Assembly (NCBI GenBank): GCA_038316355.1
Contig: JBBQAO010000001.1
Span: 62,001-126,000, forward strand
DNA length: 64,000 nucleotides
Direction: 5' to 3'
Source: Ga0077527 sp038316355
Lineage (GTDB): Bacteria > Pseudomonadota > Gammaproteobacteria > Burkholderiales > SG8-41
The notes below the pieces were generated by a model, which was not told the DNA's origin, did no database searches, and saw only the letters and a list, made by a program, of their open reading frames with translations. Below, in pieces: positions 7,841-16,238 of the stretch. The position numbers were made by a program, and so were the translations under genes. The stretch's first letter is position 1; every line of letters starts with the position of its first letter.

Positions 7841-8218
7841 TCAGCGCAGCGCCCCTACAACCTCAGGATTGCTCGCCACAATCCGCAGCAATGCGGAAGC
7901 CGGCCCCGAAGGACGCTTGCGCCCCTGTTCCCACTCCTGCAGGGTGCGCAGCGATACGCCGATCAGGCGCGCGAACTGGGCCTGGGACAAGCCGGTACCG
8001 GCGCGGGCGATTTGAGCGGAAGCTGTGACCGGAATGACCTCGTCTTTCTCCACGGTACCGTCGGCGCGCACCACGCGGCGGCGCCAGCCACCATCGGCTC
8101 GTTTGGTGAATTCCGTCTTGCGCGCCCATGTCCCGGCCTTGGCATCGGCCTGCATGGATTGCAGCTCGGCGTTGAGATCGCGTTTCGGAGCGCGCTTGAT
8201 CTTTGCGGTTTTTTTCAT
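7841..8218 (-). CDS. XRE-family helix-turn-helix antitoxin
   Basis: The 125-residue protein has a C-terminal helix-turn-helix, LSQAQFARLIGVSLRTLQEW at about residues 77-96, typical of Xre/HigA-like antitoxins that repress their own promoter and bind a RelE/HigB-type toxin. The N-terminal 70 residues are basic and lack a recognised domain. The gene follows, on the minus strand, a RelE-type toxin gene that is frameshifted. Its ATG overlaps an upstream TGA in one frame (ATGA), which suggests ancestral coupling with the toxin. Confidence 0.75.
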   Translation of the reverse strand: MKKTAKIKRAPKRDLNAELQSMQADAKAGTWARKTEFTKRADGGWRRRVVRADGTVEKDEVIPVTASAQIARAGTGLSQAQFARLIGVSLRTLQEWEQGRKRPSGPASALLRIVASNPEVVGALR

Positions 8219-8524
8219 ACCATTGCCTCAGTTCCCGTAACACCTTGGGGTTGATGTTGTCCTGCACGTTTTTGGCATACATCGTCACCAGCACGATTTC
8301 GCCCGAATTGAGCCTCAGAAAAAAAACACCCGCGCCCCTCCGCGCTTGCCGCGACCGCTCGCCGCCCAGCGCAGCTTGCGGCAACCTCCAGACCCCGGAA
8401 TGACATCGCCTGCCCCGGGCTCCGCCATCAGGTGAAATTGCAGGCGCGTAAATTCGGTGTCATCGAGCAGGGCTTCGCGGGCTCGCGCGAAAGACTCCAG
8501 TTCGACAAAGGTGAACATCGGCAT
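8216..8524 (-). pseudogene. Frameshifted RelE/HigB-type toxin
   Basis: From the ATG at 8524 the frame reads MPMFTFVELESF, then a RelE-like core ending SGRGKRGGARV and a stop after Phe residues. A run of eight A (plus strand 8319-8326) lies there. In another frame the text continues LRLNSGEIVLVTMYAKN and NINPKVLRELRQWYEK, the expected end of RelE/HigB toxins. One extra or two fewer bases in the run would join the halves. The exact end is unclear because that frame stays open into the antitoxin gene. It may be a decayed toxin, a sequencing error, or slippage on the homopolymer. Confidence 0.6.
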
Positions 8525-8593
8525 AATATACGTCAGAAGCGTATATCAAGCAAGGGCTAGCCCTTGCGATGAACCGGGTAGACGGGGAGGGCG

Positions 8594-9856
8594 TTACTTT
8601 TTCGGGGTTTCGGAACCGCCACCCACCATAGCCAGCAAATGCCCGAACTTGCTGCGCTTGGTATCGAGGTACCGGCGGTTAGCCTCACGCGGCGGCACTT
8701 CAACCGCAACACGCTCAACAACTTTTAATCCGTAGTCTTCCAGCGCCGCGACCTTGTCCGGATTATTGGTCATCAGTCGCACTTCGCGCGCGCCGAGGTC
8801 GAACAAAATATGAGCACCTGCCCGATAGTCGCGCATGTCAGCAGCAAAACCCAGCGCGTGATTGGCTTCCACCGTGTCCTGGCCCTGGTCCTGCAGCGCG
8901 TAGGCGCGGATCTTGTTGAGCAAACCGATGCCGCGGCCCTCGTCGAACATGTAAACCAGTATGCCGCTGCCGGCTTTTTCGATCATGCCCATCGCGGCGT
9001 CGAGCTGTTCGCCGCAGTCGCAGCGTTCGGAGCCGAAAACATCACCCGTCAGGCACTGTGAATGCAGGCGCACCAGCGTTGGCTCGCCTTGCTTGATCTC
9101 GCCCTTGACCAGCGCGACATAGAGATTGGTTTCCAGATTGTCAGCGTAGACAATCATCTTGAACTCGCCGGCCTTGCTGGTCGGCAATACCGTTTCGGCC
9201 TTGCGGCGGATTTCGCGTTCCTTGTCGCGGTAGGCGACGAGGTCGCTGATGCGGACGATGCGGATGTTGTGCTGCGCGGCGAATTGTTCCAGATCCGGCA
9301 GCCGCGCCATGGTGCCGTCGGGATTCATGATTTCGCAGATCACACCGGCGGGTTTATGCCCCGCCAGTCGCGCGAGGTCCACTGCCGCTTCGGTGTGGCC
9401 GCGCCGCATCAGCACGCCGCCGTCCAGTGCGCGCAGTGTCTGCAGGCGGCCGGGGCGGATCAGATCGGCAGGTTTGGCGTTGTCGGCAATCGCCACCGCG
9501 ATGGTGCGCGCGCGATCCTGTGCCGACATGCCGGAACCCACGCCCTCGCGCGCGTCGATCGGTGTTGCGAAGGCAGTGCCGAATTTGGATTGATTGCCGG
9601 TGTCGTCGGTGATCAATGAAAGGCCCAGCGTGCGCAGGCGGTCTTCGGTCAGCGCCAGTGAAATCAGGCCACGCCCCTGAGCCGCCATGAAGTTGATCAC
9701 TTCGGGTGTGGCGCGATCAGCAGCGACAAACAAGTCGCCTTCGTTTTCACGGTCCTCACTGTCGACGAGGATCACCATCTGTCCGCGCCGCACGTCGGGC
9801 AGGATCTGCTCGACGATATATTCGCTGCTGCGTTCGCTGGTTTTGCGATCAGTCAT
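8594..9856 (-). CDS. ribBA: Bifunctional RibBA: DHBP synthase / GTP cyclohydrolase II
   Basis: RibBA supplies both branches of riboflavin synthesis. The RibB half (about residues 10-210) makes 3,4-dihydroxy-2-butanone 4-phosphate from ribulose 5-phosphate and shows DSEDRENEGDL and RRGHTEAAVDL. The RibA half (about 215-400) opens GTP, with three zinc Cys in CLTGDVFGSERCDCG and the TNNPDKV segment. Total length is 420, as usual for fusions. Oddly, the usual HSEC and RQEGR motifs read HSQC and FDEGR here, so GTP cyclohydrolase II activity should not be taken for granted. It is the last gene of the xseB-ispA-dxs-folE-ribBA run, 89 bases after folE. Confidence 0.93.
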   Translation of the reverse strand: MTDRKTSERSSEYIVEQILPDVRRGQMVILVDSEDRENEGDLFVAADRATPEVINFMAAQGRGLISLALTEDRLRTLGLSLITDDTGNQSKFGTAFATPIDAREGVGSGMSAQDRARTIAVAIADNAKPADLIRPGRLQTLRALDGGVLMRRGHTEAAVDLARLAGHKPAGVICEIMNPDGTMARLPDLEQFAAQHNIRIVRISDLVAYRDKEREIRRKAETVLPTSKAGEFKMIVYADNLETNLYVALVKGEIKQGEPTLVRLHSQCLTGDVFGSERCDCGEQLDAAMGMIEKAGSGILVYMFDEGRGIGLLNKIRAYALQDQGQDTVEANHALGFAADMRDYRAGAHILFDLGAREVRLMTNNPDKVAALEDYGLKVVERVAVEVPPREANRRYLDTKRSKFGHLLAMVGGGSETPKK

Positions 9857-9945
9857 TGGCGCAATCAGCGCCTGCAGCGCCGGGATATGCTATAAGCAAT
9901 TGATTTTATTGGTATTTTTATCATGGCGCGTATCACGCTTTTACA

Positions 9946-10581
9946 TCATCCACGGGGCGCAATCAGGCGCAGGAATTCTGAACGCGTGACGTCCTTGTTG
10001 AATTCGCCGGTAAACGCAGATGTCGACGCGACCGAATTCTGTTTCTGGATGCCGCGCATGATCATGCACATGTGCTGCGCCTCGATCACCACCGCGACAC
10101 CGGCGGGGTCAAGAGTCTGCTGGATGCAATCGCGGATCTGCACAGTCAGACGCTCCTGCACCTGAAGGCGCCGCGCGTAGGCATCGACCACACGCGGCAC
10201 TTTCGACAGGCCGACGATGCGGCCTTTCGGAATGTAGGCCACATGCGCCTTGCCGAAGAACGGCAGCATGTGATGCTCGCACAGCGAATAGACCTCGATG
10301 TCGCGCACGATCACCATGTGCTGGTATTCCTCGGTGAACATTGCCGAGCGCAGGATTTCCGCGGGATCAAGATCGTAACCGTGGGTCAGGAACTGCAGTG
10401 CCTTGGCCACACGCTCCGGTGTTTTGAGCAGGCCTTCACGGTCCGGATCCTCGCCGACATCTTTGAGGATGTCGCGGTACCTGCCGGCGATACGTTCAAT
10501 GATCTCCGGGTTGTACTGTTCGGTTTTGGAATAGCCATCCATTACGTTTTCTTCCCGCATATTCTGTTCGCGCGGCTTCAT
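9946..10581 (-). CDS. folE: GTP cyclohydrolase I
   Basis: FolE converts GTP to dihydroneopterin triphosphate, the first step of folate and other pterin synthesis. The 211-residue protein has the zinc-binding CEHHMLPFFG near residue 101 and the second Cys in HMCMIMRG near residue 172, plus the LSKVPRVVDAYARRLQVQER segment. The stop of dxs overlaps this start by four bases, so translation is coupled. In-frame ATGs at M8 and M14 are possible alternative starts. The coupling favours the first. Confidence 0.95.
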   Translation of the reverse strand: MKPREQNMREENVMDGYSKTEQYNPEIIERIAGRYRDILKDVGEDPDREGLLKTPERVAKALQFLTHGYDLDPAEILRSAMFTEEYQHMVIVRDIEVYSLCEHHMLPFFGKAHVAYIPKGRIVGLSKVPRVVDAYARRLQVQERLTVQIRDCIQQTLDPAGVAVVIEAQHMCMIMRGIQKQNSVASTSAFTGEFNKDVTRSEFLRLIAPRG

Positions 10582-12470
10582 TGTGATTTTGCTGCGGCAA
10601 GCCGCGCGCGAATTGATACAGCAATGCCCGCGGCATCCAGTCCGATGCTGGCCAGTTGCACGCCAGGATCGCCCTGCTCGATGAAACGGTCGGGAAGCCC
10701 AAGCTGCAACACCTGCACCGTACAGCCATGCTTCTGCAGCGCCTCCAGCACCGCGCTGCCGGCGCCGCCCATGATCACGTTTTCTTCAATCGTTACCAGC
10801 AGCCTGTGAGTCGCCGCCAGCTCGCGCACCAGTTCTTCATCCAGCGGTTTGACGAAACGCATGTTGGCGACAGTGGCGTCGAATTCTTCGGCCGCCGCCA
10901 GCGCCGGCGCCACCATGGAACCAAAAGCGAGCATCGCGATGTCGCCCTTGCCCTGCCGCCGCACTTCGCCGCGCCCGACCGGCAGCGCAGTCATTTCCTT
11001 CTGCACCGCTACCCCGGGCCCGGTACCGCGCGGATAACGCACCGCTACCGGCGTGTTCATCTGGAAAGCCGTAAACAACATCTGCCGGCATTCGTTTTCG
11101 TCGGACGGGGTCATCACCGTCATGTTGGGCAGGCAACGCAGGTATGACAGATCGAAACTACCGTTGTGCGTGGCACCGTCAGCACCCACCAGACCGCCGC
11201 GGTCCAGCGCGAATATCACCGGCAGGTTCTGGATCTGCACGTCATGGATCAGCTGATCGTAACCGCGCTGCAGGAAGGTTGAATAAATCGCCACCACCGG
11301 CTTGTGGCCTTCGCAGGCGACACCTGCGGCAAAAGTCACCGCATGCTGTTCGGCAATGCCGACATCAAAATAGCGGTCCGGATATTGTGCGGCGTACTTC
11401 ACCATGCCGGAGCCTTCGCGCATCGCCGGCGTGATCGCCACCAGGCGTTTGTCCCTGGCCGCCATGTCGCACAGCCAGTCGCCGAAGACCTGCGTGTAGG
11501 TCGGCTTGCCGCCGGATTTGCCACTGGCAATGCCGCTGGTGTGATCGAATTTCGATACGCCGTGATACAGAATCGGGTCGGCCTCTGCCAGCTTGTAGCC
11601 CTGGCCCTTGCGCGTCACCACGTGCAGGAACTGCGGCCCTTTCAGGCGTTTGATGTTGTGCAGCGTCGGAATCAGCGCATCGAGATCGTGGCCGTCGATG
11701 GGGCCGATGTAGTTGAAACCGAATTCCTCGAACATGGTGCCCGGCGTGACCATGCCCTTGACGTGTTCTTCGGCGCGGCGCGCGAGGTCGCCCAGCACCT
11801 TTTCGCCGAGGCCCTTGGCCGCGGCATAGAAACGACCCGACATCAGCTTGGCCAGGTATTTGTTCAGCGCACCCACCGGCGGCGAAATCGACATGTCGTT
11901 GTCGTTGAGGATCACCAGCAGGTCGATGTCCATATCGCCGGCATTGTTCAGCGCTTCAAACGCCATGCCGGCACTCATCGCGCCGTCGCCGATGATCGCC
12001 ACCGCGCGGCGCGGCTCACCCTTCAGCTTCGCCGCCACCGCCATGCCCAGCGCGGCGCTGATCGAGGTGCTCGAATGCGCGGTGCCGAAGGCATCGTATT
12101 CGGATTCCGCGCGCTGCGGAAATCCCGAAATGCCCCGCCACATGCGCAGGCTTTTCATCGCGTCGCGGCGGCCGGTGAGTATCTTGTGGCCGTAGGTCTG
12201 GTGGCCGACATCCCACACCAATCGATCCTGCGGCGTGTCGTAGACGTAATGCAAAGCAATGGTTAATTCGACCGTGCCGAGATTCGACGACAGGTGGCCG
12301 CCGGTCTGGCTGACCGAATCCAGCAAATAGGCGCGCAGCTCCGCGGCCAGCGCCGGCAACTGGCTGCGCTCGAGCAACCGCAGATCGTGCGGGGTCGCCA
12401 CCGATTTCAGCAATTCATACATCGGCCTGTCCTGCGCCCCCGTCCCGTCCATGGTCAATGTTCCGCTCAT
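10578..12470 (-). CDS. dxs: 1-Deoxy-D-xylulose-5-phosphate synthase
   Basis: Dxs condenses pyruvate and glyceraldehyde 3-phosphate with thiamine diphosphate, starting the MEP isoprenoid pathway. Signature segments include HLSSNLGTVELTIALH, the TPP motif GDGAMSAGMAFEALNNAG around residues 162-179, and the transketolase Pyr-domain stretch VGIAEQHAVTFAAG near residue 380. The protein is 630 residues from the ATG at 12470, whereas most homologues begin at the equivalent of M17 (MYELLKSV, ATG at 12422), giving 614. Either start is possible. ispA ends 12 bases upstream. Confidence 0.95.
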   Translation of the reverse strand: MSGTLTMDGTGAQDRPMYELLKSVATPHDLRLLERSQLPALAAELRAYLLDSVSQTGGHLSSNLGTVELTIALHYVYDTPQDRLVWDVGHQTYGHKILTGRRDAMKSLRMWRGISGFPQRAESEYDAFGTAHSSTSISAALGMAVAAKLKGEPRRAVAIIGDGAMSAGMAFEALNNAGDMDIDLLVILNDNDMSISPPVGALNKYLAKLMSGRFYAAAKGLGEKVLGDLARRAEEHVKGMVTPGTMFEEFGFNYIGPIDGHDLDALIPTLHNIKRLKGPQFLHVVTRKGQGYKLAEADPILYHGVSKFDHTSGIASGKSGGKPTYTQVFGDWLCDMAARDKRLVAITPAMREGSGMVKYAAQYPDRYFDVGIAEQHAVTFAAGVACEGHKPVVAIYSTFLQRGYDQLIHDVQIQNLPVIFALDRGGLVGADGATHNGSFDLSYLRCLPNMTVMTPSDENECRQMLFTAFQMNTPVAVRYPRGTGPGVAVQKEMTALPVGRGEVRRQGKGDIAMLAFGSMVAPALAAAEEFDATVANMRFVKPLDEELVRELAATHRLLVTIEENVIMGGAGSAVLEALQKHGCTVQVLQLGLPDRFIEQGDPGVQLASIGLDAAGIAVSIRARLAAAKSQ

Positions 12471-12482
12471 GGCTGCATTGTC

Positions 12483-13379
12483 TCAGAACTTGCGCAACAC
12501 GATGAAATCCGCCAATTGCGCGAGTCGCGCCCCGCGGTCGCCAAAAGGCGCGATGGCGCGCAGCGCTTGCTCGCGTAATTCGCCAGCCAGGGTTTTTGCC
12601 TGTGCAATACCCATGGCACTGACATAGGTAGGTTTGCCCTGTTCGGCATCCTTGCCGGCGGTTTTACCCAGCGTTGCCGTCGGCGCCTCGGCATCCAGCA
12701 CATCATCAACCACCTGGAACGCCAATCCGACGGCCTTGGCAAAGGTATCGATGCGCGAGAATTCCTGAGCATTGAGCCCGCTGCCGCAACGCGCGCCCAA
12801 TACCGCCGCGGCGCGGATCAGCGCACCGGTTTTGTGGATATGCATGAATTCGAGTTCCGGCACGCTCAGTGATTTGCCGACTGCGGCAAGGTCGATGGCC
12901 TGACCGCCGGCCATGCCGCGCGAACCTGCGGCGGCCGCGAGCAACTTGACCATTTCGAGTTGATCCTTCGCATCGTCAGCAAGGCGATATTCACCCAGCA
13001 ACTGGAATGACAGACTTTGCAATGCATCGCCGACCAGCAAAGCCGTCGCTTCGTCGAACTCGACATGGCAGGTCGGCTTGCCCCGCCGCAACACGTCATC
13101 ATCCATGCACGGCAGGTCGTCGTGCACCAGTGAATAAGCGTGAATGATTTCAACGGCAGCACCGGCTACGGTCACACGCTCAGGATCAGCCTGCGCCAGT
13201 TCGCCCGCGGCGTAGGCCAACAGCGGCCGCACGCGTTTGCCGGCACCGAGCACGGCATAACGCATTGCCGCATGCAGGCGCTGCGGCGCAATCTCCGGCT
13301 GCGGCAACGCGCGCTGCAAAAACGCTTCGATGCGCTGTTGCCCGGCTGCGGCCCAGGCCTGGAAATCGGGGGGGGTCAC
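12483..13379 (-). CDS. ispA: Farnesyl diphosphate synthase
   Basis: IspA builds geranyl and farnesyl diphosphate from IPP and DMAPP in the cytosol. The 298-residue protein has the first Asp-rich motif DDLPCMDDD near residue 90 and the second, DDVLD, near residue 224, with GKRVRPLL and HDDLP between the usual helices. Length matches short-chain prenyl synthases. It sits 16 bases after xseB and 12 before dxs, the conserved xseB-ispA-dxs order of proteobacteria. Confidence 0.95.
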   Translation of the reverse strand: MTPPDFQAWAAAGQQRIEAFLQRALPQPEIAPQRLHAAMRYAVLGAGKRVRPLLAYAAGELAQADPERVTVAGAAVEIIHAYSLVHDDLPCMDDDVLRRGKPTCHVEFDEATALLVGDALQSLSFQLLGEYRLADDAKDQLEMVKLLAAAAGSRGMAGGQAIDLAAVGKSLSVPELEFMHIHKTGALIRAAAVLGARCGSGLNAQEFSRIDTFAKAVGLAFQVVDDVLDAEAPTATLGKTAGKDAEQGKPTYVSAMGIAQAKTLAGELREQALRAIAPFGDRGARLAQLADFIVLRKF

Positions 13380-13395
13380 TGGGGAAGACCGGCGA

Positions 13396-13632
13396 CTACT
13401 CGGCCGCGCCGAAATTCTTCAGCACGCCGCTTTCCAGGATTTTCACCTGCTGCTGCGCATCCTGCAGCTGGGTCTGGCACAGCTTGAGCAGTTCCGCGCC
13501 GCGTTTGTAGGCCGCGAGCGACTGCTCCAGCGGCATCTGGCCCTCTTCCATGGCTTCAACAATCTTTTCGAGTTCCGCGAGGGCAGTCTCGAAAGTGGGT
13601 GCCGCCGATGAGGATTTTGTGGTTTTGGGCAT
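13396..13632 (-). CDS. xseB: Exodeoxyribonuclease VII small subunit
   Basis: XseB is the small regulatory subunit of the single-strand DNA nuclease ExoVII. The start chosen is the ATG at 13632 (MPKTTKSSS), giving 78 residues, the family size. The longer frame from 13674 adds an unconserved stretch. The core FETALAELEKIVEAMEEGQM followed by PLEQSLAAYKRGAELLKLC is the family signature and forms a helical hairpin. The large subunit xseA is not in this window. It heads the ispA-dxs-folE-ribBA run. Confidence 0.93.
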   Translation of the reverse strand: MPKTTKSSSAAPTFETALAELEKIVEAMEEGQMPLEQSLAAYKRGAELLKLCQTQLQDAQQQVKILESGVLKNFGAAE

Positions 13633-13733
13633 GAGGGCCGCGACCCCGCAGAAAGGACAGGAAATGTAGCCCAATCAGCGGGTTGCGGTCAATGACAGGC
13701 CTGCGGCCGTCCGCATCGCGGCGATGCAGCGGA

Positions 13734-14951
13734 TTACCTGTGCAGGATGTCGGATACGGCGCGTGGAATCAGGCTCGACATGCCCAGCGGTTTCAGCGAT
13801 GCATCGTCACTGTTAAGGCAGATATCACGCATCGCCAGCAAGGCCTGCGCCGCAACGGTCTCGCTCCAGAACCATCGCTCGATGGCTTTGGGCGCGAGAT
13901 TTCCAGGCTGTGCCGCTGCAGCTTCATAGTAATACGCCTTGATGTCATCACAGGCGCGTTTAACTGCCATGCCGGCGGACACGCTCGTACCGATGGCCGG
14001 CACCGGCCTCGCGTCGAGATACAGTGCGATATGGCGCGCAGCCTCATCCACCGTGCCGCCAAACACACCGACTGTGGTGCGGCCGCGTCTTTTTCGCGAA
14101 AGATCATACCAGGGCATCAGTTGCGCGATTTCCCCGAACATCGCCTGTGCCAGCGCACCTGCCGCCACTTTCGCCGCAGCGAAACTGACCGGACAGGCAA
14201 ACCCGCTTTCCTCTTCATCAGCGGCAGGTGCATTCTCGGGAAAATCCTCCAATACCGGACCAGCGCCATGTTCAAACAGCGACAGCAGATGCAGCAGCAC
14301 CTTGCGCTGGAAGTCCGGTTCGTTCGGTGCCCCGAAGGGCCGCCCCAGCATGAACGGCACCCATAATGCCCGCGGCGGTCTGATCGCCACTGTCTGTTCG
14401 CGGATCAGGCTGATCTGTGCGGTGGGTATGCCTTCCCGCTCCAGGTAGTGGCCCAGTGCGCCCACGGCGCACGTGCAGTTGGGTCAGACGGGCGATAGCA
14501 AAACTGCGTCGACCTTGTCCTTTTTCAGCAAACCGGCAAGCTCACGGGCCTTGGACTCGAGCTTGCGGACCGGTGCAGCACCCATGAACGAGTAGTGAAA
14601 ATCAGAAACCGAGCCGACGATGCCGCCCGCGCTCAGTTCGTGCAGCCGGTGCAGCGGAAAAGCGACATTGATGTCTTCCTGAAATCCGGTGCGGTCAAAA
14701 TTGACCGAGAGGTGACTCATCAGCAATTCTCCGGGGGGAGTGTCGCCGGGGATGACGCGGTAATCCGTCGCCCCGCTGTCAAAGGGCCGGTCGCTGCGCA
14801 CATGCACGCCGGCTGTGGTGACAATCGCCACCCGGCGTTCAGGCAGTGGCGGTCCGGATACGAAAGGCGTGGTGCCAAAGTCCGGCAATTCCGGGATCTT
14901 GTCGAGATGGTGGCCTTGTTCGGTTGCGGAAAAATCACTCAGTCGTGCCAT
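13734..14951 (-). CDS. GrdB/PrdB-family selenoprotein with in-frame UGA (Sec)
   Basis: The frame from ATG 14951 to TGA 13734 contains one internal TGA at 14486-14484, codon 156. Reading it as Sec gives a continuous 405-residue protein with ...AVLLSPV-U-PNCTCAVG..., a UxxC redox motif where glycine, betaine and D-proline reductase B-type subunits carry their Sec. Both halves share one frame and look like the same family (N-terminal FVSGPPLPERRVAIVTTAGV; C-terminal GTSVSAGMAVKRACDDIKAY). A 7-bp hairpin with loop GTG follows 18 bases after the UGA. selA, selB and selC are in the same window. A full glycine reductase complex (GrdA, GrdC, GrdD) is not present, so the substrate is unknown. It is the last gene of a minus-strand operon, 39 bases after the Sec-AhpD gene. 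Confidence 0.85.
14456..14472 (-). promoter_or_regulatory. Bacterial SECIS-like hairpin in the GrdB-like gene
   Basis: Downstream of the UGA, GTGCGCC pairs perfectly with GGCGCAC around the loop GTG. The loop begins 18 bases after the UGA and opens with G, which fits the known bacterial SECIS pattern (loop about 16-37 bases from UGA, G among the first loop bases). SelB would bind it. Confidence 0.7.
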
Positions 14952-14990
14952 GTCATGCCCCTCCCTGGTTGATCATCATGCAGATCAGCA

Positions 14991-15605
14991 TCACCGCTGG
15001 TGTTTGCCAACGTTCCAGCCACTTTTAGCCAGATGTTTCTCGCCGACATGGATCGGCTCTTCTTCAAGTGGTGTTGCCATGGTGTCGTTCCAGCGGTTCA
15101 TGAAACCAAACATGGCAATGACCGCCACGATTTCCACGATCTGCCCTTCGGTCCAGTGCTGCTTCAGTTCGGCAAACAGTTCGTCAGTAACCGCGTTCGG
15201 CTGTGCCGCCCCTGCGATTGCAATCTCCAGCGCCGCGCGCTCAGCAGCCGAAAACAGCGGGTGTGTACGAAACTCCCAAACGGCTTCCAGTTTTTTTTCA
15301 TCAATGCCCAGCCCGAGCGCCGCCCCGGCCGTGTGCGCCATTCAGTAATGGCAGCCGTGCGCCCGACTCGCCACATGCGCCAACATGCGCTTGAACGCCA
15401 CCGTTACTTCACTTTCCGGATCCCAGACTGCTGCAGCGAGCTGCGACAGTGCCTGCACCAGTTTCGGCTTGCGCTGCATGATCAGCACGCTGTTGGGCAC
15501 GAAACCCAGCACCCTGACGTAGGTCTGGAACGCGCCCGCCAGCTCGGGCGTGGTTTCCTGCGGCAACGGTGTCAGTCGCGGATCCGGCTTTTCGCTTTTT
15601 TTCAT
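14991..15605 (-). CDS. AhpD-like carboxymuconolactone decarboxylase family selenoprotein (CxxU)
   Basis: The frame from ATG 15605 to the stop at 14991 has one in-frame TGA at 15344-15342, codon 88. Read as Sec it gives a 204-residue AhpD-like protein with SRAHG-C-HY-U-MAHTAG, where family members have CxxC and a downstream His. The Cys paralogue at 16710-17306 has AAG-C-RY-C-TAHNA at the same place, and the two share FGWMNRWNDT/FGFMNRWNDT and the C-terminal SGW ending. A stem-loop starts within 11 bases of the UGA, with its loop 18 bases away. The AUG just after the UGA could mislead gene callers into splitting the gene. Probable role: peroxidase-like or thiol-disulfide redox chemistry. It is 51 bases after tetR and 39 before the GrdB-like gene. 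Confidence 0.87.
15309..15331 (-). promoter_or_regulatory. Bacterial SECIS-like hairpin in the AhpD-like gene
   Basis: CGGCCGGG pairs with CTCGGGCTG (eight pairs including two G-U, one bulged G) around the loop GCGGCG. The loop starts 18 bases after the UGA and begins with G. It is weaker than the other two hairpins in this window because of the bulge and G-U pairs. Confidence 0.55.
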
Positions 15606-15656
15606 GGCTATGCTGCTCCTGTTTTGAACTATCTGGTTGAATTCGAAGAGATATTT

Positions 15657-16238
15657 TCAGGGGTCGAGACAGCGCAGCATGATTGCGGCGATATCCTTTA
15701 GAGCCGCGCGATCAGGATTCGCTTTGCCGACCAGCCGCAAACCCTGAATTCCGGACACCAGGAAACGGGCGAGCGATTCCACGCCCGCATCGGCGGCAAT
15801 TTCGCCGCGCGCCTGCGCGCGCGTCAGGGCGACGCAAAACGCCCCCTCGATGCGCGCCAGGCTCTGACGGACGCGGGCCACTGTGGCGCGGTCGCCGGCG
15901 AGTTCAGCGGCGCAATTGCCGATGAAACAGCCCGCTCGCCCCGGACCGGCGACAATGCGGTCGATCAACTCACCAACAAACCCTGCAAGGGCCTCGCGTA
16001 TCGGCAGCGGCTTTGCCAGCGCCACTGTGATGCGTGCAACCGCCTCTTGCTCGTAGCGGGCCAGTGAACAATGCAGCAACGCGCGTTTGCCGCCGAACGC
16101 GGCATAGAGGCTGGAGCGGCTCAATCCGGTCGCCGCGCAAAGATCGGCCAGCGAAGTCGCCTGATAGCCTTTGACCCAGAAGGCCTGCATCGCGCGCGCG
16201 AGCGCGATGTCGGGCTCAAATTCTCGCGGTCGGGCCAT
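15657..16238 (-). CDS. TetR-family transcriptional regulator
   Basis: The 193-residue protein has an N-terminal helix-turn-helix (TSLADLCAATGLSRSSLYAA, about residues 28-47, then FGGKRALL), typical of TetR repressors. The C-terminal ligand domain is unassigned. Members with the opening REFEPDIALARAM often respond to electrophiles or quinone-like compounds, but the ligand here is unknown. Its ATG overlaps the DUF302 stop by one base (TGATG). It lies in the middle of the selenoprotein operon, and an operator-like double palindrome sits in the operon promoter at 17432-17450, which suggests autorepression. Confidence 0.88.
   Translation of the reverse strand: MARPREFEPDIALARAMQAFWVKGYQATSLADLCAATGLSRSSLYAAFGGKRALLHCSLARYEQEAVARITVALAKPLPIREALAGFVGELIDRIVAGPGRAGCFIGNCAAELAGDRATVARVRQSLARIEGAFCVALTRAQARGEIAADAGVESLARFLVSGIQGLRLVGKANPDRAALKDIAAIMLRCLDP

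Noticed and set aside
8316..8318. TGA ending the first part of the RelE-type toxin as a possible Sec codon
   Set aside because: The text after the TGA in the same frame is not conserved. The homologous continuation is in another frame, after an A-run. No Cys position in RelE toxins would be replaced.
14991..15341. Separate gene starting at the ATG just after the UGA of the AhpD-like gene
   Set aside because: It would lack the first half of the family domain and its redox Cys. The paralogue next door is a single gene over the whole length.
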